The notes under the pieces: model-generated | What the model saw: only the letters and a program-made list of their open reading frames with translations | What the model was told of the DNA's origin: nothing | The model's database searches: none | Translations under genes and position numbers: made by a program | Assembly: GCA_030272155.1 (NCBI GenBank) | Contig: CP126191.1 | Location: 2,750,501-2,814,500 of the forward strand | Source: Tetradesmus obliquus | Taxonomy: Eukaryota > Chlorophyta > Chlorophyceae > Sphaeropleales > Scenedesmaceae | Reading direction: 5' to 3' | Length of the DNA: 64,000 nt | Shown: positions 47,385 through 58,200 of the stretch, piece after piece | Numbering within the stretch: position 1 is the stretch's first letter | Layout of the letters: every line of letters begins with the position of its first letter

Positions 47385-49124
47385 AATCAGCGCGTCAGCA
47401 GCCCGGCAATCAAGCAAGGTGGCACGCGGCAGCAGCAGTGAAGCAGTTCCCAGGCCCTGCCTGTTGGCTCGCCCACCAGCACAACAATGCGCACGCTGCC
47501 TCGTACCACCCCTTCATCTGCAAACGCTGCAAACACCAACAAAACAGACGCTGTGGCGTGATTGGTGGCTGCCAACATGCAGCTGATAGGGGCGCCCGGG
47601 AAGGCTCCAATACATACATACCCAGCTCACCTGCGACTTGAAGCTGCTGCCGCTGCTGCTCTCAGGGCAGAAATCCAGCACCAGCACACTCATGTCGCCC
47701 CTGTCAGCCCGGTGCTGCTTGCGCTTCAGTGCGCGCCGCAGCAGCGCGCCCGCGGCGTTCTGCAGCGAGACGCTGCGCAGCGCTGCTGCGGCCTTCTGCC
47801 AGGACTCAAAGACGTCCCACACGCTGCCGGTTGCCATGATGAGGCGGCTGGGCCGCCGCGGCAGCCACACCTGTGACAACACACAAATGCAGCCGCAACT
47901 CAGTTGTACATCTTGGTTTTGCGTGGAACTTGCAGCATTGCTCACCCTGACCTTGCGAGCTACCTCAACACGTGGAATGCATTACTCACAACATGCCAAT
48001 TCCTGAACTGCACCGCAGCAAGCGACATGCAGCACACATACGGCACACACAATGTCTCCTGCCACCGACCTGCTGTATGTAGGGGTGTGGCAGCACCAGC
48101 TGCCCGCAGTCGCCGTCCCCGATGGCCCGTGACATGTGCAGCCCGCCCGGCCACAGACGCAGCGGCCCGCAGCCGAGCTGGCCTGGCGCAGCGGGGCCTG
48201 ACAGGTCAAACTTGAGGCGGGCCACGTACGCACCAGCTGTTTGTTACAGAACAAAGCATGAAAAGGACAGAAGCAGAATGCAGGAACAAAGTAGAGGGAG
48301 GTTGAGTGTGATGCAGGGGGTGACGATAAGCTGGCTGGTGTGAGGGTTTCAGCTACAGGTGAACGGTGGCGCTGGCGGCATGCATATCGCAGGATAGTAC
48401 GGTTTGTAAGGCATACATACACAGCAGGTCTTTGGAGCAACGCTGCTGCGGTGCAAGGGCTGGTCATGTAACCGATGATGTTCACAAAGTTGCATGTAGC
48501 AGGCTCGCCTCTGCGCCCCAGCAAGGCATATACTGTTGTTGCTGCTGCTGCGCCTTCCACAATGCATGCAGTGCACCACGCGTGTGCCCCCACTGCACGC
48601 GGCTCACCAGCACTCAAACGCTCCTCCTCATCTTCGTTGTTCCCGAGCCTGTGGTCTGCGCTGCACTCGATTGCGCAGTGCCCGACATCCAGCACGCACT
48701 TGGAGCTGCCAGTGTTGGCCACAGTCAGCAAGTGGCCCGTTTGTACCACCACTGCTGCTGCAGACCCACACCCTGCTGCTGCACCGCCTGCTAGGCCAGA
48801 GACACGCAAGCTGAGGCTGAGAAAGGCTGCTGTGACAGCGCGGCGCACTGCATCTGCATACACGTACTGCTCCGGCTCCTCTTGAGGCAGCGGCATTGCT
48901 GGCAGACGGCTTTCTAGCTCAGGCAGCAGGCTGCTGCCCAAGAAACGCGCCACTGTGTCACCGTTGTGGCCATCAAACAGTGCCCAGCAGCTGAAGCTGC
49001 GGCTGCAGCAGTCTCCTGCAGGTGCTGGGTCTTGCAAGAGCACATCCTCATAGCGCTGCTGCTGCTGTGCCGCTGAGCACTCCGCAACAAAGTGCAAGGA
49101 CATGCTGACTGACGTTACCTGCAT
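46366..49124 (-). CDS. PP2C-family protein, predicted pseudophosphatase
   Basis: Exons 48608-49124, 48070-48236, 47631-47870 and 46366-47343 close in phase to 633 residues. I chose the ATG at 49124; 49103 is an alternative. Residues about 1-308 are a PP2C domain of the plant type that has LFDGHNG: RYEDVLLQD, CWALFDGHNGDTVARFL, GHLLTVANTGSSKCVLD, CSADHRLGNNEDEEERLS, CGPLRLWPGGLHMSRAIGD, HPYIQQVWL, RLIMATGSVWDVF and RGDMSVLVLDF. The ligands in YED and DGH are present, but the Asp of the (S/T)DG(L/V)WD motif is Gly here (TGSVWD), and the final RD(N/D) motif is RGD. Two metal-binding Asp are therefore lost. A 325-residue Ser/Gln-rich C-terminal extension follows, ending in VAADRRKVSSPGDAAISM. It is divergent from SMC1. 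Confidence 0.87.
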
Positions 49125-50688
49125 GCAGAGCAACCGGTGATAAACCCGTGAGCTGCGAGGTGACCTTGCCGTGATCAAAAGGGGCCCACGGGGAGGGGCG
49201 TGCGAGACTGGTGGCGAGCTGCTGCCCTTACCAACAGAAGCGCCACGGTGCAGACAGCGCTCCCTTTGCTTCAACAATAATATATAGAAACAACAGCGGG
49301 CATGTGCATCGGTTCAGCTCAAGCGGTGCACCGACTTCAAAACGTGAAAATTGATGGCTTCGCTGCGACTTCAGCTACATCGCAAAGTATGAAGCAGAAC
49401 AGAGGTGCTAGTGGCTAGCTACGAGCCTACTTCAGCAAATTGATGACAGGAACCTGCTGATTACGAAATTATGCGCCCCTTCACCCAGTTCTGACGTTCG
49501 CTGGGCGTTTCAAATTCCAGCATGGAACGCCTCAGATAAAGTATTACACAGTGTTTTCAAGTGCTGTTGCTGTTGCCCTGCGTCCCGTCACGGGCACCGC
49601 CTACACAGGAACGAAGGAACGCGTGTCCGCAATTGGGGGAAGACACCTCAGCCGTGACGATGCGATGCTGTGGCAATGTTCAAACTTGCAATGTAACTGA
49701 ACTTCAGAGATCTCAGTTGGAACATATCAATATGGTTGACCTGACGTGGCCCGGACCGACGTCTGGGATCCACAGTGGTTCATCCACTGCCACAAGGCCT
49801 GTTGCAGCAACATGCAGGCCTGTCTTGTCTGGTACCTGATCCAGCATGTACAGCTGCATTCATCAAAGATAAAACAGCAAGCATGATAAGCAGCTGGTAA
49901 AGTATCCTCAGCACGCCGCTGCTGTCCATTTAATGGCCATTGGACTCCATTGCCACATATGGCCGCCTACAGTGACTGTACAGCTCACACACGTCCGGTG
50001 TGTACAGCCTGCATTGCTGCACTATACAATAGTAGGGATGCCTGCTGCTCCATGCCATGGCTGGTGTGCAGCTCCTCAACAGCGATTAGTCAGGTGCTAT
50101 TGCCGGTGCACAGCGTACTCTGAAAGCCCACATGCACTAACATCTTAGCCTCGACGGCAGGCCAATTACAGCATGACTTGTCTGAAGGTGCTCAGGTGCA
50201 GCAGCGGCAGCAGCAGCAGCAGCAGCAGGCAGGCAGGCAGGCCACCAGTAACTGATGCAGCAGTTCTCTGCTTTGCCATGGGTCGGTGGCTCTGGACTAT
50301 ATAGATCAAACCGCAAAGGATGTTTACGCTTTATTCAGCTACTGACTGGGCTTTGTCAAGCAGCACGTTCAGCACACAAGTATGGCGCGACACACGACAG
50401 TTGCGTGTAAACACAAACACTGCTTGTAACTGGTTTAGTTGGGTCATTTAGAAAAATCTCTGTTGCTCTGGCCCTCCCAGCTTCAGGCAAACACGCGCGG
50501 GTTTCAAACTTGTGTCATCGTCACTGTGTCTCTGAACTCCTCAAGCAGTACCTCGGTTGCCTGCCTGCCCACATGATTGAAGTGCAACGTCTTTTTTGAA
50601 ACAGTAGTCAGTGAGCCTGGTGTTGTGAAGCTTGCATGCTGTGATGCTGTGCTACGTCTGAGGCCTCACTTGCACTTGCTGAGACGCC
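49125..50688. promoter_or_regulatory. Divergent spacer between PP2C-like and SMC1 genes
   Basis: About 1.56 kb separate the two start codons. A TATATAG occurs at 50298-50304, about 390 bp before the SMC1 start, and a short (GCA)n run at 50199-50226. A further 5' exon of the PP2C-like gene might lie here but none is supported. Confidence 0.35.
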
Positions 50689-52131
50689 ATGGCGCAAAGT
50701 GACGATGAATTCGAATATCAACGTGCCACTGGCCGCATAGATCGGCTGGAGGTGGAGAACTTCAAGTCCTACAAAGGCCATCAGCGGATTGGGCCTTTCA
50801 AGGATTTCACGGCCATTGTTGGCCCGAATGGATCCGGCAAGAGCAACCTCATGGATGCCATCAGCTTTGTGCTTGGCGTTCGCACGCAACAGCTGCGCGG
50901 CTCGCTGAAGGAGCTGCTGTACAGCAACTCAGACACAGCAGAGCAGGCCAAGCCCCGCAGGGGCTATGTCAAGCTGGTGTATGAGACAGAAGAGGGAGAG
51001 GAGGTGCACTTCTCGCGTGTGATTCAGCCATCGAGTGCAGAGCAGACCGCCACCTACTCCTCAGTGTACAAGGTTAACGACAAGGTGGTCACATGGGATG
51101 CGTACAGCAAGCGCCTGGCGGGCTTTGGCATCCTGGTGAAAGTCAGGAACTTCCTTGTCTTCCAGGTGAGCGTCTATGCCTTGCTAGCGCACAGTAATTG
51201 CAGACAAGTTACTTGGGAGGCAAGCATAGCAGCGGCAACAAGAGGCAGCATATGCAGCAGCGCAGCGCATGTGTCCAAGGTGGTGCTCGTGACTGCGGAT
51301 GTGAGGGTGGCTGCACGCATGGCGGCGATGTAATACAATCTAGCTGTGCAGCATGCAAGACCCATGTGTTGGCAGCCGGCGGCAGCATGTGCTGAGCAGC
51401 TGAGCTTAGAGAGGCAATGTGCTGTATGTCCGAGGATGGCAGCAGCTTGGCGGGAAATTTTATGCATGACGCAAGAGCCAGGTGCAGCGCAGAGTGCGCG
51501 CAGTGCCTGCACAGCAAGAAAAACCTGGGTGCCTGGTAGCCGGGCGCAGCATGCATCATGGCTTATCTAGCAGCTGCTGTAACACAGCGCATACGCCATG
51601 CAGTGTGTGAGTCATCACGCCAGCAGTCCCACATGCATGCCTGTGACTGTAAGTATGTGCACTGCTGCCTGCAGCACATGCTGCCGCATGTGTGGGTTGT
51701 GGACAACTCATACCTGTTATTTCAAGACCCTGCTTGGCCCCCTTCAACAAGCTCAGCAGCAGCAGCAGCAGCAGCAGCAGGCCTGCGAACGCACACGCAA
51801 TGTCTTCCTGCAAGCTGTGTTTTGTTAACCTCTTGCTTGCAAGCACATCACCTCCTTCACCTGCGTGTCCGGCCTGCAGGGCGACATAGAGAAGGTGGCG
51901 TCCCGCACCCCCGAGCAGCTGACGCAGCTCTTCGAGCAGATCAGCGGCAGTGATGCCCTGGCTAAGGACTATGCGGAGGCAGCGGCAGCCAAGGAGAAGG
52001 CCGAGGCATCGGCTGCGCTGCTGTTTGCAAAGAAGAAGGCGGTTGCTGCGGAGCGCAAGCAGAAGAAGGAGCAGAAGGAGGAGGCGGAGCGGCACATGGC
52101 CGCGCTGCGGGAGCAGGTGCGGTGCTGCTGC

Positions 52132-52164
<33 letters not shown>

Positions 52165-55157
52165 ATGCATGTGCATGGCTTTGTGCGTTTACGTGTGCAC
52201 TTAGCTGTATGTTTGTATGCAGCGTGAATGTTGCGTGTGCTGTTACTTGTACCAAGCAGCCGCCCTGTCTCGCTTTGAAGGGTTGTGCTGCTGCTGTGTC
52301 TTGTAAGCCATGGGAACATCACCATGGCTGTTGCATAACTCGTGCCTGCAGCCAGTCTACTGAACACAGTTGTGCTGCTGCCGCTGCTGCCCTTTTTCAT
52401 ACCTTGTCCCATCACCCTCATTCGTTCACCCCTGCAGCGCGAGCGCCGCATCTACTACTACCTGTGGCAGCTCTTCCACCTGCAGCAGGACGAGGCTACT
52501 GCACTGGCACAGCAGTCTGACCTGGCACAGCAGCTGGAGGAGCTCAACGCTGCCGCTGAGGGCTTTGAGGGGCAGCTAGATGAGCAGCGGCGGGCTCATT
52601 CTGGGCTGGTCAAGGAGCGCATGCGGCTGGAGAAGGAGCAGAAGAAGCTGCAGAAGAAGCAGGCCGCAAAGGTGCGCAGCATGTTTAGAGGTTGTGCGAG
52701 TTGTGCGAGTTGCTGCTGATGCAGCGAGTGGGGCGGGGAGCCTCACGCTGGCCGTGGAGTGCCATTAGCTGCATCTCAATGTGGGCACGGCACTGTACAT
52801 CAAGCAGACGCCGACCTCTGTTTGCTCTGCTACTGCTGCTAACACACGTTGCTGTGCTTGCTGCCCTTGCAGGACCCTGCAAAGGCGCGCCTGCGCGAGG
52901 AGACGAGCCGCTTGAACCGCAAAATTGCTGCGGGCAGTGCCGAGGTTGAGGCGCTGAAGCGGCGCGCCAAGGCGCAGGCCAAAGCCCTGGCAAAGCTCAG
53001 GAAGGACCTGCAGGCGCTGCAGGACTCACGCGTGAGTGCATGCTGTGTTGTTGGTGTGGATTGAAGGTCTAGATTTGGATAGGCGTGCTGCAACCAGGGA
53101 ACAGCTAAGTATGTTTCTGTCGCTGCACACTACGTGGCAGCGTGAAGTGCAGCAGCTTGCAGGAAACCGTGAGTGCTGCTGCCTGTGGCGGTCCCCAGCC
53201 CAACAGCATGTGGATGTACAAATTGTTTGGAGCTGGATGGTGGCGCACAGTCGAACAGCCTGCAGCGAGCATGGCCTGCATGTGCCAAGGCTGACTGCTG
53301 CACATCTCTGCACGAGAGCTCAGCCACATGCTGCGCTCTGCACTGGAGAATACTCCATCACCGCACTACCACGCGCTCTCTGTAATGCTGACGACCTCCT
53401 GCTGCTGGTTGCCTTATCTTCTGCTACATGCCCGGTTAGAGGCTGAGGGCACACAGGGGCTTTACTACACAACTGCAACTTCAAGTGATCCTCAGCTCCC
53501 TGCCCTGTTTCTGCCTTCTGCTACAGGCTCAGCTAGAGGCCGAGGGTGGGGCTGATGAGGAGGGCCTGCAGATGGATGCCGCGCAGCTGGCAGAGTACCG
53601 CAAGCTCAAGGGCGAGGCCGACGCCAAGACCAGCAGGCTGCTGCAGGACAGGGCCACGCTGGAGGCGCAGCTCAAGGTGTGTGACTGCATGCGACTTTGA
53701 GATACTTTGCAGCGTGCAATTGAAACCCTTTCGCGTCACTGGCTAATGCTGCAGGTATGGAGGTGATCTGTAGTGCTCTTCTAATCGCTGCCTTTGTTGC
53801 ATGCTGCTTTTCTAACTTGCGCGTTGTTCAGTCACCCCGTCAACACCGCACACATGGTGTCCTTTAAACTGCTGCTACCGCTCCTGCCCGCCACCTCAAC
53901 GCTGCAGGTGGATGAGGCCAGCCTGGCGCGGCTGCAGGAGGCAGCTGCTCCCAAACCTCATTCGGTATCTGACTCCTACTACTGCTTTTGACTGCTCGCC
54001 TATTGAATGCCGCAGGTGGATGAGGCCAGCCTGGCGCGGCTGCAGGAGGCAGCTGCTCCCAAACTTCATCTAGTATCTGACTCCTGCTACTGCTTTTGAC
54101 TGCTCGCCACCTCAACGCCGCAGGTCGATGAGGCCAGCCTGGCGCGCCTGCAGGAGGCAGCCTCCTCCAAACCTTGTCTGGTATCTGACTCCTGCGAACG
54201 TGTTTGACCGCTCGCCAATTTATTACCGCAGGTGGATGAGGCCAGCCTGGCGCGCCTGCAGGAGGCAGCCTCCACCAAACGTCATCTGGTATCCGACTCC
54301 TGCTACTGTTTTCGACCGCTCGCCGCTTTGACGTCGCAGGTGGATGTGGCCAGCCTGGCGCGGCTGCAGGAGGCCGCCTCCTCCAAACCTTGTCTGGTGG
54401 TTTGAATCCTGCTAACCTGTTTGACTGCTCGCCACCTCAACGCCGCAGGTGGATGAGGCCAGCCTGGCGCGCCTGCAGGAGGCAGCTGCTCCCAAACTTC
54501 ATCTGGTATCTGACTCCTGCTACTGTTTTCAACTGCTCGCCGCTTTGACGCCGCAGGTGGATGAGGCCAGCCTGGCGCGGCTGCAGGAGGCCGCCTCCTC
54601 CAAACCTTGTCTGGTGTTTTGAATCCTGCTAACCTGTTTGACTGCTCGCCACCTCAACGCCGCAGGTGGATGAGGCCAGCCTGGCGCGCCTGCAGGAGGC
54701 AGCTGCTCCCAAACTTCATCTGGTATCTGATTCCTGCTACTGTTTTCAACTGCTCGCCACTTTAACGCCACAGGTGGATGAGGCCAGCCTGGCCGGCTGC
54801 ACGAGGCAGCTGCTCCCATATTTCATCTGGTATCTGACTCCTGCTAACATGTTTGACCGCTCGCCAATCTAACGCCTCAGGTGGATGAGGCCAGCCTGGC
54901 GCGGCTGCAGGAGGCCGCCTCCTCCAAGGCGGCCCGCCTGCAGGCCCAGCAGCAGCAGCTGCAGGAGCTGCAGCAGCGGCTGGGCGGCGGGCAGGAGGAG
55001 CTGCAGCAGCTGAATGGGCAGCTGGCTGCCAAGAAGGACGAGGCAAAGAAGGCGCAGGCGGAGCACAGGAAGGCCAGGTGCGGCTGGACGGCAGTGCTTG
55101 TGTGCTGTGTGGTGATATATGGTAGGAGGTGTGAAGGCGCATGGGGTATCCTCATCG

Positions 55158-55202
<45 letters not shown>

Positions 55203-58200
55203 CCCTTAACTTACGCGGGTGGCGAGTTTTAACACACCACGCGTAGCTCATTCATTCATTCATTGTGGTGATATGCTGGAGAGGTTCTATGGGCCGTGGG
55301 TCTACAACCCTTCTGCTGGAGCATCTGCTGGAGCATGTGGAATGTGGTGTGGTGTGTTTGCCCTGTGCTGCCGAACATCTCCCTCGCATGCTGCTGCAGC
55401 TCGCAGCGCGAGTGCCTGCAGGCCTGCGCAGCTTGCTCTCTGTAGTAATGTCATGCTGACTACTGGCTTTGCTTGTGCTGCCTGTGTTGTCATTGTCGCT
55501 GTGTGCCGTTGCAGCTCGCAGCGCGAGTATCTGCAAGGCAAGCTGCGCGAGTGGTGCCATTTTCACAATTGCTGCTGCCTGTGCTGCCGCGTACCTGTGT
55601 GCGTTTGATTGCAGCTCGCAGCGCGTGTACCTGCAAGGCAAGCTGCTCGAGTGGTGCCATTTTCACAAGTGCTGCTGCCTGTGCTGCCGCGTACCTGTGT
55701 GCGTTTGATTGCAGCTCGCAGCGCGTGTACCTGCAAGGCAAGCTGCTCGAGTGGTGCCATTTTCACAAGTGCTGCTGCCTGTGCTGCCGCGTACCTGTGT
55801 GCGTTTGATTGCAGCTCGCAGCGCGTGTACCTGCAAGGCAAGCTGCTCGAGTGGTGCCATTTTCACAAGTGCTGCTGCCTGTGCTGCCGCGTACCTGTGT
55901 GCGTTTGATTGCAGCTCGCACCGCGTGTACCTGCAAGGCAAGCTGCGCGAGTGGTGCCATTTTCACAATTGCTGCTGCCTGTGCTGCCGCGTACCTGTGT
56001 GCTTTTGATTGCAGCTCGCAGCGCGTGTACCTGCAAGGCAAGCTGCGCGAGTGGTGCCATGCTCACAACTGTTGCTGCCTGTGCTGCCGCGTGCCTGTGT
56101 GTGTTTGACTGCAGCTCTCAGCGCGAGTACCTGCAGGGCAAGCTGCGGGAGGTGGAGGGCCGCCTCAACGCCAGCAAGAGCGTGCGCTCAGCCACAGACA
56201 GGGAGCGGCGGCTGGCGGCAGCAGCGGCAAAGCTCAAGAAGGAGGTGCCAGGTGAGTTTGCAGCAGTACGACTGATCTTGACTGATCTCGGCTGACGTTG
56301 AAGGGGCTGTGCGGGACTGTATTAAACTGGTGTGTACTGTGGGCTCTGCATCAGAGACGGGATTAAGTTGCTGCCTTGCTGCGTGCCTGCAAAAAGCGTT
56401 GTAACCTCAAGCAGCCAACCAGCCATGAGTTCGTAATCATCAGCATCACTCTCCTCTCACACACTCTGCGCTGCACTGCATGCTGTGCTGTTGCGGCCGC
56501 AGGCGTATACGGGCGCGTGTCTGAGCTGGTGCGCGTGACCAACCGCAAGTACAACTTGGCCATGGCTGTGGTCATGCAGCGCGACCTGGACAGCGTGGTT
56601 GTTGAAGACAGGAAAGCCGGCTTCGCCTGCATCGACTACCTGAAGGCCAGCAAGTGAGTTGATTGGTGTGGTGTGGTGGTTGACTGGCTTCAAAGGCGCT
56701 TGTTGCAGCCTGGACAGCGTGGTGATGGAGGAGCCGCAAGCCGGCTTCGCGTGCATCGACTACCTCAAGGGCAGCAAGTGAGTGGACTGGTGTAGTGGAT
56801 GGACTGGCTGGTGCAAGCATTTCTGTTGCAGCCGGGACAACGTGGTGGTGGAGGACAGGAAAGCCGGCTTTGCGTGCATCGACTACCTCAAAGCCAGCAA
56901 GTGAGGCGGCTGGTGGCTGTGGTGGTAGATTTTTGGGCCAAACAGTGAATTTTGTGCAGCCTGCTCAAGGTGGCAGGGCAGCATGGCTTGTGTACAGCCT
57001 GGGTGCACAGGACGCTTCAGGCCTGAAAAATGCGTGCTGCATGCCGCAGCGCAGCTCACGTGGTTGCCATCTTTGGCCGTTTGCAAACAAGATCATCCGA
57101 AAATTAGATTAACTACGGCATCTCGCGATCTGTCGCAACACTGACGCTGCCGCATTAAATACGACATTGCCTTGTGATGCCTGCAGGCTGGAGCGCATGG
57201 ACTTCATCCCGCTGGACAGCTGCGAGGCTCGGCCGCTGCCGGAGCGGCTGCGCCAGCTGGGCGGCTCCGCCACGCCTGCACTGGACCTGCTGCAGTTTGA
57301 CCCGCAATTCGAGCGCGCCTGCCTGCACGTGTGCGGGTGAGTGCGTGTGTTTGAATGGTAACTGGAGACTGTAGTGTGTGTTGTGGGCAGCGCGGCCGTA
57401 CCAGTGTTAGCGTAGGGATGTCACACAGAGGCATGCTTGTGGGTTTGTTCTGCTGAAAGAGCAGATTTTCCCGTAGGGCAGGCATTTACACCACTGCAAT
57501 TGGTAGCCAATAGGCCTGCACCAGCACATGCTCCTGCCTGTGCTCTGCCTGTGCTGCACCATCCACATCAACACACTGGTGATGGACGCGGTTGCAGAGG
57601 CGCAGGCGCTGTGCTACGGCCCCAACATGCCTGCACCGTAAATACCAGCCTACATGTGTTCTGCCTGTGCTGCCGTATGTTTGTGCAGCAACACGCTGGT
57701 GGTGGACGAGGTGCAGGAGGCGCATGCGCTGTGCTACGGCCCCGACCACCACAAGGTGGTCAGCGCGGACGGCACGCTCTTCAAGCCCAACGGCACCTTC
57801 ACAGGTGCGTGCTTGTCAAGACGATTTGACTATTTGAGCGCATGCTGCAGGGCAAGAGAGGTGCCCTGCAGTGCTTGCAGGAAGCGCCGCAGCACATGCA
57901 TGAAAGCACACACATGCAACATATGGCGGATTGTTCCCTGGAGGTGACGCAGCAGTGTGTTTTGTCCACAGCCACCCCACTTGCAGCAGTGTGTATGCAC
58001 CTGACATGTGTGCTGGCTCTCATATTTGCAGGCGGCCGCTCCAACGCGCTGGATGCGCGCGCCAACCGCTGGGACGCGGAGGAGTTCGAGAGGCTGAAGG
58101 AGGAGCGGGAGCGGCTCAAGGCGGAGATCGACGTGAGGGGGGCGGCATGCTTTTGTATTTGGGATGTGTATAATACCTGTGCTAATACCTGGATATGTTT

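Noticed and set aside
53908..56140. Regular repeats with about 100-bp period resembling a CRISPR array or centromere-type satellite
   Set aside because: The units contain the exon start of SMC1 with acceptor sites and sit in its introns in order; there are no unique spacers, and the genome is eukaryotic.
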